Origin: CAVSDF01 sp963726715
Lineage (GTDB): Bacteria; Bacteroidota; Rhodothermia; Rhodothermales; BA12
Direction of reading: 5' to 3'
DNA: 64,000 nt
Assembly: GCA_963726715.1 (NCBI GenBank)
Contig: CAVSDF010000010.1
Location: forward strand, 806,001 to 870,000
Shown here: positions 10,115 through 17,823 of the stretch, one piece after another
How positions within the stretch are numbered: position 1 is the stretch's first letter
Layout of the letters: the number at the start of each line of letters is the position of its first letter
The notes under the pieces: model-generated
Seen by the model: the letters and a program-made list of their open reading frames with translations, nothing else
Told to the model about the DNA's origin: nothing
Database searches by the model: none
Made by a program: the position numbers and the translations under genes

Positions 10115-11376
10115 ATGCACGCCGATCCCCTCGCCGCCGCGCGCGCGCATCCGCCGCCGCCCTCGCCCGACCCGCCCGCCACCGCCGATGTCGTCGTCGC
10201 GGGCGGCGGCATCGTGGGGCTGGCGACGGCCTACCGGATGCTCCTGCGCACGCCCGGCGCGCGCGTCGTCGTGCTCGACAAGGAGCCCGCGCCGGGCCTC
10301 CACCAGACGGGCCACAACTCGGGCGTGCTCCACACCGGCCTCTACTACGCGCCCGGATCGCTCAAGGCGACGCTCTGCCGCACGGGCAAGGCGGCGATGG
10401 AGGCGTTCTGCGAAGCGCACGGTGTCGCCGTTCGAGCGCTGCGGCAAGGTCGTCGTGGCGACGCGCGCCGACGAGATTCCGGCGCTCGACCGCATCGCCG
10501 CGCGGGCCGAGGCCAACGGCGTCACGGCGCACCGCATCGGACCCGAGCGCCTCGCCGAGATCGAACCGCACGCGCGGGGGGTCGCCGCGCTCCACGTCCC
10601 CGAGGCAGGCATCGTCGACTACGGCGCGGTCGTGCGGGCGCTGCGGGCGGCGGTCGAGGCGGCGGGCGGGAGCGTCGTGACGGGCGCCGCGGTGTCGTCG
10701 CTGCGCGAGGTCGGGCGGCGAGGTCGTGGCCGAGACGAGCCGGGGCGCGGTGCGGGCGCGGGTCGGCGTGGCATGCGCGGGGCTGCAATCGGACCGCCTC
10801 GCGCGGGCCTCTCGAGGGCGATCCGGGCGTGCAGATCGTGCCGTTCCGCGGCGAGTACTACGCGCTCACGCCGGAGGCCGAGCGCCTGTGCCGCCACCTG
10901 ATCTATCCCGTCCCGGACCCCAGTTTCCCGTTCCTCGGCGTCCATTTCACGCGCATGATCGGCGGCGGCGTCGAGTGCGGGCCGAACGCCGTGCTGGCGT
11001 TCGCGCGCGAGGGCTACACGCGGACCACGGTGGATCTGCGCGACCTGTGGGAGACGCTGTCGTTCCCCGGCTTCCGGCGCCTCGCGCGGCGTCACCTGCG
11101 CGCCGGAGCGGGCGAGATGTGGCGGTCGGTGTCGAAGGCGGCGTTCGTGCGCGCGCTGCAGCACCTCGTGCCCGAGATCCGCGCCGAGCACCTCGTCGCG
11201 GCCCCGGCAGGCGTCCGCGCCCAGGCCGTGCGGCCGCGACGGCGCCCTCGTCGACGACTTCGCCTTCGCCGCGCGCGGCCGCGTCCTCCACGTCCTCAAC
11301 GCCCCCTCGCCCGCCGCGACGGCCAGCCTCGCCATCGGCGGACGCCATCGCCGACCGGGTCGACGCGATGGCGTGA
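10115..11376 (+). CDS. lhgO: L-2-hydroxyglutarate oxidase-family FAD enzyme (LhgO-like), frameshifted
   Basis: A FAD-dependent 2-hydroxyacid oxidoreductase of the DAO fold. The dinucleotide motif VVAGGGIVGLATAYRML is near the N-terminus, followed by QTGHNSGVLHTGLYY, which is characteristic of the LhgO family, and PFRGEYYAL and GPNAVLAFAREGY in the second half. Frames change near 10430, 10715, 10812, 11240 and 11338; most sites are restored by removing one base. Classical members oxidise L-2-hydroxyglutarate to 2-oxoglutarate and pass electrons to the quinone pool. In this locus it follows a lactaldehyde dehydrogenase, so oxidation of L-lactate or another 2-hydroxyacid is a reasonable alternative that sequence alone cannot settle. 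Confidence 0.78.
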
Positions 11377-11549
11377 CGGGGACGGTGAGTGCGGTCGTTT
11401 GTCGTTGATGGTGGGTCGAGGTCTCTTCGCGCCGGGTGGTGCGGTGACCGACGAGCGGCGAACACCGCGACGGAACTCCTCCACGCGGGGCCGTCTCCCC
11501 ATCGCACCGCGCCTGTCCCAGCCACCCACGACAAACCACAAACTACCCC
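11377..11549. other. Intergenic G/T-rich then A/C-rich stretch
   Basis: GTTTGTCGTTGATGGTGGGT after the lhgO stop faces CCACCCACGACAAACCAC just before the next start. The outer parts are imperfectly complementary. No gene is seen. Confidence 0.5.
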
Positions 11550-12647
11550 ATGCCCGACACCTCCGACGCCACGCGCTTCGCGCCCGACCGCCTGCACGAG
11601 TTCTGCATCCGCGTCTTCGCCTCCTTCGGCGTGCCCGACGCCGACGCCCGGCAGGCCGCCGATGTGCTGGCGCTCGCCGACCTCCGCGGCATCGACTCGC
11701 ACGGCGTCGCCCGGCTCAAGACCTACGCCGACATGCTCGCCGCGGGCCGCATCAACCCGCACGCCCGGCCCACGCATCGTCCGCGAACGCCCGGGCACGG
11801 CGACCGTCGACGGCGACAACGGCCTCGGGCTCGTCGTCGGGCCGTTCGCCAACCGCGTGGCGATGGACAAGGCCGAGGCGGTCGGGTCGCGGCTGGGTGT
11901 CGGTGCGCGGCACGAACCACTTCGGGATTGCGAGCTACTACGTGCTCGAAGCGCTCGAGCGCGGCCTGATCGGGTTCGCGATGACCAACTCGACCAAGCT
12001 CGTCGCGCCGCTCTGGGGCGGCGAGCGGATGCTCGGCACCAACCCCATCGCCACCGCCTTCCCGGTCGCCGGTGGGCCGCCGGTCGTCGTCGACCTCGCC
12101 ACCAGCGCGGCGGCGTACGGCAAGATCGAGATCGCCGCCCGCGCATCGGCGCCGATCCCCGAAGGCTGGGCCATCGGCCCCGACGGCGCCGCGACGACCG
12201 ATCCCGCGGCGATGGTCGGCGGCGGCGCGCTCCTGCCGCTCGGCTCCGACCGCGAGCGCGGCGGCCACAAGGGCTACGCGCTCGCGGCAATGGTCGATGT
12301 GCTCAGCGCCGTCCTGCCGGGCGCCAACTGGGGACCGTTCGCGCCGCCGTTCGCGCTCCGCCAGGAGATCCCCACGCGCAGCGTCGGCGCGGGCATCGGC
12401 CACTGCTTCGGCGCCCTCGCCATCGACGGCTTCGAGGACCCGGACGTCTTCGAGGAGCGCATGGCCGACTGGGTGCGCACCTTCCGCGCGACGCGCCCGG
12501 CGCCCGGCACGACCGGCGTGCAGATCCCCGGCGACCCCGAGCACGCCGCCGAACTCGACCGCGGCGCCCACGGCATCCCCGTCGTCGACGCCGTCGTGGC
12601 CGACCTCCGCACCGTCGCCGCGATGACCGGCGTGGCCGTTCGACTGA
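11550..12647 (+). CDS. Ldh2 / malate-L-lactate dehydrogenase family oxidoreductase, frameshifted
   Basis: NAD(P)-dependent 2-hydroxyacid dehydrogenase of the Ldh2/YlbC/ureidoglycolate type. Recognisable segments are DLRGIDSHGVARLKTYADML (catalytic His), VSVRGTNHFGIASYY, GTNPIATAFP, DLATSAAAYGKIE and GGHKGYALAAMVDVLS, giving about 365 residues. The frame shifts near 11770 and 11890. Near 12633 an extra G appears to push the frame past a family-like ending GVPFD-stop at 12645-12647; read literally, the frame continues to 12736. In context it is a good candidate for converting the L-lactate made from rhamnose to pyruvate. Confidence 0.75.
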
Positions 12648-12728
12648 GGCGGTGGGGCGTGCGCTGCAAGAAACGAGCGTTCCGCGATGCACGCACTGCC
12701 GCCGCCGCTGCCTCGATTGACGTCCGCG

Positions 12729-12787
12729 ACGTCTGACGGCGCCTCGCGCCATCACAGACGTTTATGACCAAACGTCAGACGACGTCG
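12729..12787. terminator. Possible rho-independent-like hairpin after the rhamnose genes
   Basis: Outer arms CGACGTCTGACG and the roughly complementary CGTCAGACGACGTCG enclose an inner perfect stem GACGTTT-ATGACC-AAACGTC at 12757-12776. There is no clear T-tract, so this may be a terminator or an RNA-stabilising structure at the end of the plus-strand unit. Confidence 0.3.
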
Positions 12788-13277
12788 ATGTCCAGAACGC
12801 CAGCTATTCTTGATCACCGGTCTGCGCGTGGGCGTGTCGTTGCTCCGGGCGGCGTTCACGCGCATGCTATCCGGTGGCGTCTCGCGCCGTGTGACGCTCA
12901 GTGCCCTCGCCTTCTGCATCGGGCCGGTGCGCTGCTGGTTCGAGCCGGACATCGGCTCGGCGATCTGGGGCGCCTGCACGGCCATCGCGTTCGTGCTCGC
13001 CGGCGTGTTTCGTGGCCCCGGACGTGCCCGCACGAGTCACAGCGGTCGGCGCGCTCGGCGCGGGCTGTCGGCACGCACGTACTGGGTACTGTGCGACTTC
13101 CAGGCGCGTGAATTCCCCGGAGGCCACCGCTCGCGCCTACGGAGACTTGATGGCCCGGCGGCCGTTCGGTAACGATCGTCGGAGCGCATCGTCGTAGCGT
13201 CGCTGCCGTCTGAGGGTGGGTGGCGCTGGCGGCATGCCGGGCAGGTCGGGCCCTGCGACGGCGCGAGCCTGTGTCGT
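12788..13277. other. Long non-coding or degraded stretch between convergent genes
   Basis: About 490 bp between the Ldh2-type gene and the minus-strand six-hairpin glycosidase. A weak plus-strand frame from a TTG at 12810 to 13172 contains a hydrophobic segment (WGACTAIAFVLAGVF) and two Cys, but it ends in a low-complexity Arg-rich tail. I do not recognise it and cannot exclude a relic of a small membrane protein. The glycosidase frame can also be read through this stretch to 13037. Confidence 0.3.
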
Positions 13278-15791
13278 TTACGGCCGGCTACGGCGGCGCC
13301 CCACCGTTCGAGGGCGAGGCCGACGACGGCGAACTGGTCGGTGAGGAGGCCTTCGTAGCCGCACGGGCGGCCGTCGTGGTAGCGCCAGTCGAGGCCCGAG
13401 CGGACGCCGCCGTAGACGCGCGCGTCGGCGAGGCCCGCGCAGAGGCGTTCGAGGAGGGCGTCGGCCTCCGCCGTCATCCCCACCGCGTAGAGGCCGCCGA
13501 CGTAGTGGCGCGCCTGGGCGTGCGTGAGGCCGCCGTTCTGGTAGTAGCCGAGCGGGTAGCCCTGCAGGATGTCGGCGCGGTCGGCGTCGGGGAGGGGCCA
13601 GAGCATTCCGGGGAGGCCGAGGGCGGCGTCGGGGAGCGGCGTGCGGCGGTGCTCGGCGTGCAGGCGCGCCATCACGTCGCGCGCGAGATCGGCGTCGAGG
13701 AGGCCGCCGGTGACCGCGGCGCCGCTCGACGCAGAGGAACGCGTGGTCGTGGAGGTGCCCGTCGGCGCAGCGCCAGCCCGCGATCCAGCCCGTCTCGGGG
13801 TTGAGGAACGCCGGCGCGTAGCTCCGCCGCAGGCGCGCGGCCCAGTCGGCGAGGGTGTCGCCGCCCGCGTCGTCGATGCCCGTCAGCGTGGCGAGGTCGG
13901 GGGCGCCGAGATCGCGCACGAGGGCGTCGAGGCGGACGAGCGCGGGGTGCAGGAGGGCGTTCGAGAAGGCGTCTTTGTAGCCGAAGGAGATCACGTCGAA
14001 CCAGTTCGTCGACCACTGCCCGGTGCCGCTCACGCCGGTTCGGTAGGGACTCTCGACGAGGCCGTCGCCGTCGAGGTCGCGGGCGTGCATCGCGGCGAGG
14101 GCGGCGGCGACGGGGCGCGCGTGGGCGGCGAGCCATGCGCGGGCGCCGGACGGATCGCGGGCGGCGCGGGCATCGAGATAGTCGGCGAGGCCGAGGAGGG
14201 CGGCGGCGCCGGTCATCAGGTACTCGTCCTCGACGGCGTGGCGGCGTCCGCCGCGCACGAGGGTGCCGCTCGCGTAGCCGGGCGCGCCGTGGAGCCAGCG
14301 TTCGAGCGAGGTGCGGACGACATCGAGCGCGTCGAACGCAGGCTCACCTTCGCCCGGTGGCAGGCCGAGGACGGACGGCAGGCGCGTGGCGGTCGCCGTC
14401 CACGCATCCATCGACAGCGGGCAGTGCATCGAGGCCCCGTTGTTGGTCAGCGTCGCGGTGTCGGGGCGGTAGGTGAGGGCGGTGAGGGCGCAGCGCGCGA
14501 CGGCGGCGCGGACGGCCTCGGGGGCGGCGCCGCCGAGCGGAACGTCGAGCGTGGCGAGGCGGAAGGTGACGGTCGCCTCGAAGCGTCCGGCGGGGAGGAC
14601 GTAGTCGCCTTCGGGCTGCGGACGCTCGCCGACCTTGATCTCCAGCGTCGTCCGGTCGCCGGGCCGGTCGACGTCGCAGCGCGCGAGCACGTCGCCACTC
14701 GCGGTGACGCGGAGGCGGCCCATGCGCGGCACGTCGAGCCAGAACGGCGCCACCACGAGGCCCGTCTCGGCGCACCGTGCGCGCGCGAGTCCGTCCCCAT
14801 CCACCTCCGACCACAGCGCGCCGACGACGTGCGCAGGCGTGACGCGCGGGTCGAGGGCGAGCGTCCACGCGCTCGACACGTGGGCGCGCATCTCGGCCTC
14901 GGCCTCGCGGACGGCGTGGAGCGTGAGGTCGCCGTCCTCGCCGAGCGTCCACGTCAGCGTGTAGCGCTGCCCGGCGGCCTCGACGGCGTAGCGGACGCCG
15001 CCCGGAACGGCCTCGGCGGTGCCGTCGGCGGCCCAGCGGAGCGCGGTGGCGAGCACCGGCGCGGCCCCGACGGGCGCGAGCGTCGGCCCCTGAAAAACGA
15101 CGCCGGGGGCGGTGCGGAGCAGGTTCGGCGCCGGACCGCCCTCCCGTCCGGCAGCGCCACCGAAGCGTCCGTCGGCGTCGAGAGCGAGGTGGGTCAGGGC
15201 CGCCCGCGAGCGCGCGAAGGCGACGGCAATGCCGGGCGCGTCGGCGCGGATCTCTCCGTCCTCCATCCCATCGCCCACGTCCCCGACGAACCGCAGCAGC
15301 CGCTCGTCGCGCGGCGCAGTCACAGGCTCGCCGGAGGCGGCGTGGAGTGTGAGCGCGCCGCTCACCAGGTTCCACGACGGCCACCACCCGTCGCCGCCGC
15401 ACCGCCGCACCTCGACGGCGACAGCGCTCGCGCGGCGCGGCGGCAGGTCGAACCACACCGTCTCGTCGCCCGGATCGGGCGCGTCCGTCACCGTCAGCAC
15501 CGTCTCCCACGCGCGCCCGTCCCAGACGCGCACGTCGAAGGCGGTCACGAAATCGAGGTCGGCGAGGCTGCCGCACGTGTGGTAGCCCCGCGCGCGGCGC
15601 AGCCCGAGGCGCGCGATGTCGGCGGTCGCGTGGAGTTGGAGGACGCGGGCATGGACGATCCGCCGCGGTGGGGCGCCGTCTTCATCGGCGCGGGCGGCGG
15701 TCCAGAGCGCCCGCGTCGTGGCGAGCGCGGGACGCGTCGCCGTGTCGCCCATCGGCGGTTCGAGGTCGCGCAGGGCGAAGAGATCGGTCAT
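13278..15791 (-). CDS. Six-hairpin (alpha/alpha)6 glycoside hydrolase, one frameshift
   Basis: A protein of about 840 residues. The N-terminal half is beta-rich (discoidin-like appearance, VRVWDGRAWETVLTVTDAP). The C-terminal half is an (alpha/alpha)6 barrel of the alpha-L-rhamnosidase / amylo-glucosidase superfamily: DEYLMTGAAALLGLADYL, DLDGDGLVESPYRTG, STNWFDVISFGYKDAF, YPLGYYQNGGLTHAQA and a closing DGRPCGYEGLLTDQF. The frame changes once near 13730 (an extra G). After ALERWG the original frame stops at 13278, whereas the shifted frame would run to 13037. I prefer the ATG at 15791 over 15824. No signal peptide is evident, suggesting a cytoplasmic oligosaccharide-degrading role in the rhamnose locus. 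The exact GH family is not assigned. Confidence 0.65.
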   Translation of the reverse strand: MTDLFALRDLEPPMGDTATRPALATTRALWTAARADEDGAPPRRIVHARVLQLHATADIARLGLRRARGYHTCGSLADLDFVTAFDVRVWDGRAWETVLTVTDAPDPGDETVWFDLPPRRASAVAVEVRRCGGDGWWPSWNLVSGALTLHAASGEPVTAPRDERLLRFVGDVGDGMEDGEIRADAPGIAVAFARSRAALTHLALDADGRFGGAAGREGGPAPNLLRTAPGVVFQGPTLAPVGAAPVLATALRWAADGTAEAVPGGVRYAVEAAGQRYTLTWTLGEDGDLTLHAVREAEAEMRAHVSSAWTLALDPRVTPAHVVGALWSEVDGDGLARARCAETGLVVAPFWLDVPRMGRLRVTASGDVLARCDVDRPGDRTTLEIKVGERPQPEGDYVLPAGRFEATVTFRLATLDVPLGGAAPEAVRAAVARCALTALTYRPDTATLTNNGASMHCPLSMDAWTATATRLPSVLGLPPGEGEPAFDALDVVRTSLERWLHGAPGYASGTLVRGGRRHAVEDEYLMTGAAALLGLADYLDARAARDPSGARAWLAAHARPVAAALAAMHARDLDGDGLVESPYRTGVSGTGQWSTNWFDVISFGYKDAFSNALLHPALVRLDALVRDLGAPDLATLTGIDDAGGDTLADWAARLRRSYAPAFLNPETGWIAGWRCADGHLHDHAFLCVERRRGHRRPPRRRSRARRDGAPARRAPPHAAPRRRPRPPRNALAPPRRRPRRHPAGLPARLLPERRPHARPGAPLRRRPLRGGDDGGGRRPPRTPLRGPRRRARLRRRPLGPRLALPRRPPVRLRRPPHRPVRRRRPRPRTVGRRRSRP

Positions 15792-15861
15792 GGGGTGGAG
15801 ACGTGGCGGAAGACGTGGAGACACTGCGGGCGGCGTTTCCGCTGCGGCCCCACCCGCCCCG

Positions 15862-16830
15862 TCACGCGGCCTCGAAGTCGCGCGCGTGGGTGGCGGCGGC
15901 GCGGGCGTGGGCGACGGACGAGAAGGACGGCGCGGCGGCGGCGGCGAGGGCGGCGGCGAGTTGCGCGGGCGAGGCGGCGCCGGAGAGGGCGAGCGACACG
16001 CCGCGGTCGTCGAGCACCCACCGGAAGGCGGCCTCGGGAAGAGACGCCGGGTCGGCGGCGGGGCCGAGCAGCGCGGCGGCGTAGGCAGCGGCGGCGGCGG
16101 CGCGGTCGGCGACGGCGGCGCGGTCGTAGCGGGCGTTGAGGGTGCCGGGCGCGAAGACGGTGTCGGCGGTGACGGCGCCGGAGAGGAAGCCGTTGGCGAG
16201 CACCTCGCGGGCCACGACGCCGACGCCCTCGGCGGCGAGATCGGCGATGAGGGCCGTCGCCTCGCGGTTCATGAGGCTGTAGACGACCTGCACGGCGCCG
16301 ATCCGGCGCTCGGCGGCCCACGTCCGTGCCATCGACTGCGTCTCGGCGAACTTCGAGATCGAGTGGCCGATGACGCGCACCTTGCCCTCGTCGCGCAGGC
16401 GCCCGAGCTCGTCCCACACGTCGTCGTGGATGTCGGCGGCGCCGAAGGGCGAGTGGAAGAAGAGGACGTCGAGGTGCCCGCGCCCGAGGCGCCGCAGGCT
16501 GCCCTCGACCGATTCGCGCGCCCGCGCCGCGTGGAAGTTCGGCGCCGCGCCATCGGTGGCGTAGCGCCCGAACTTCGACATCACGACGACGCGGTCGCGG
16601 TCGGCGCCGAGCGCCTCGCCGAGCGCCGTCTCCGCGATGCCGTCGGTCTCGGGCGAGCCGTAGAGCGGCGCGGTGTCGAAGACGGTGACGCCGCCGTCGA
16701 GGGCGGCGCGGACGGTCGCGCGCGCGGCCTCGGGCGATACGTCGCCGTAGACCTGCGCCGCGAGCGCCCACGTGCCGAGGCCGATGATGGAGACGTCGAG
16801 GCCGGTGCGGCCGAGCGGGCGGGTGTGCAT
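15862..16830 (-). CDS. Aldo/keto reductase (L-fucose / galactose dehydrogenase-like)
   Basis: An intact 322-residue AKR with the full tetrad: Asp52 and Tyr57 in FDTAPLYGSPE, Lys86 in VVMSKFGRYA and His126 in DVLFFHSPFG. NADPH-site residues lie in the GVSLALSGAASP segment near the C-terminus. It resembles the sugar-dehydrogenase branch (L-fucose, D-threo-aldose) more than general aldehyde reductases, so it may oxidise a free aldose to its lactone. It is 19 bp from the creatininase-family gene upstream and is probably co-transcribed with it; the glycosidase downstream starts 70 bp away. Confidence 0.8.
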   Translation of the reverse strand: MHTRPLGRTGLDVSIIGLGTWALAAQVYGDVSPEAARATVRAALDGGVTVFDTAPLYGSPETDGIAETALGEALGADRDRVVVMSKFGRYATDGAAPNFHAARARESVEGSLRRLGRGHLDVLFFHSPFGAADIHDDVWDELGRLRDEGKVRVIGHSISKFAETQSMARTWAAERRIGAVQVVYSLMNREATALIADLAAEGVGVVAREVLANGFLSGAVTADTVFAPGTLNARYDRAAVADRAAAAAAYAAALLGPAADPASLPEAAFRWVLDDRGVSLALSGAASPAQLAAALAAAAAPSFSSVAHARAAATHARDFEAA

Positions 16831-16849
16831 GAGAAACGGGGAAAGCGGT

Positions 16850-17554
16850 TTACGAGAGCGATGGGCCGAGCGCGGCGAGGTCGGCCCGGACGTCGGCGCT
16901 CACGCGGTCGACGAAGAGGCGGAGCATCGCCGCACCCTCGTCGGCGGACGCGCCGCGCGGGTCGTCGCCCCAGACGCCATCGCCGTCGAGCGTCGGGGCG
17001 GGACCGTCGGGGATGGCGCCGAGGTCGACGTCGGCGGGGGCGAAGAGGAGTTGGAACGACACTTCGCCCCGCGCCGCGTGGTTCGGCGCGTGCGCGTCGG
17101 CGATGGGCGAGAACGAGGTGACGAGGCGCGCGGCGACATCGGGCTGGCGAGCCGTGAACGCCGCCACGGCCCGCGCGAGCGCGTCGGTGTGGCCGCCGCC
17201 CGCGTGGCCGGTCACGACGACCACGACCCGCCATCCGTCGGCGGCGAGGGCATCGAGAAGCTCCGACGCGAGCGCCTCGACGGTCGTGGCGGCGTGCTCG
17301 AACGAGTGCGGAAAGCCCTTGAACGGCCCGATCGTGTCGGTGCCCGCGTAGACGACCGGGAGCACGACGCCGCCCGTCTCGCGCGCGAGCGCCCGGCACT
17401 GCCCGTCGGCCTGCATCCCGTCGAGCCCGACCGGCGCGTGGACGCCGTGCCACTCGATGGCGCCCCACGGCACATACGCGACCGGCGCGGCGGCGCGAAT
17501 GGCCGCAATCTGCGCGGGCCGAAGGTGGACGAGGATGCCGGAGGGACGGAGCAT
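16850..17554 (-). CDS. Creatininase-family amidohydrolase
   Basis: This intact 234-residue protein carries the family's metal-binding signature: Glu34, His36 and Asp45 in WGAIEWHGVHAPVGLD, and the GHAGGGHTD segment near residue 115. Creatininase-family enzymes hydrolyse cyclic amides or related bonds, and many members sit in sugar-degradation clusters with unknown substrates. Pairing with an aldo/keto reductase suggests a lactone- or amide-like sugar intermediate, which is inference. It is the first gene of a minus-strand unit whose control region (17555-17823) holds palindromic and direct repeats. Confidence 0.75.
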   Translation of the reverse strand: MLRPSGILVHLRPAQIAAIRAAAPVAYVPWGAIEWHGVHAPVGLDGMQADGQCRALARETGGVVLPVVYAGTDTIGPFKGFPHSFEHAATTVEALASELLDALAADGWRVVVVVTGHAGGGHTDALARAVAAFTARQPDVAARLVTSFSPIADAHAPNHAARGEVSFQLLFAPADVDLGAIPDGPAPTLDGDGVWGDDPRGASADEGAAMLRLFVDRVSADVRADLAALGPSLS

Positions 17555-17590
17555 GGGGGATTGGGAATGGGGGGCGACGGGCGATGATTA

Positions 17591-17670
17591 TGGTGTTTCA
17601 CATCGCAAACGACCATCGTTCCACATTGAAAACAACGGTTTTCCATTGAAACAACGCAAACTACATTGAT
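17591..17670. promoter_or_regulatory. AT-rich divergent control region with palindrome and direct repeats
   Basis: This is the most A/T-rich stretch of the first 20 kb. GAAAAC-AACG-GTTTTC (17628-17643) is a palindrome with perfect 6-bp arms, similar in style to the one at 4614. ATTGAAAACAACG and ATTGAAACAACG form near-identical direct repeats about 20 bp apart. It separates the creatininase unit (minus) from the gene at 17824 (plus). Confidence 0.4.
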
Positions 17671-17823
17671 CGACCGCCTTCCGCGCGCATCGCTGCAAAA
17701 CGGCGAGCGGAGAGGGCGACGCGGCGGATCGTCGCCTGCCCCGCGTCGCCCGAACCACCGCCCCGTCGTCCGCCGTCCGTCGTCCGCCGTATCGCCTCCC
17801 TCGTCTCCCACCCCCACCGCCCG

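Noticed and set aside
12810..13172. Hypothetical membrane protein of 120 codons
   Set aside because: TTG start, one hydrophobic segment and an Arg-rich tail; no leader features and it overlaps the possible read-through end of the glycosidase. Kept only as a note on the gap.
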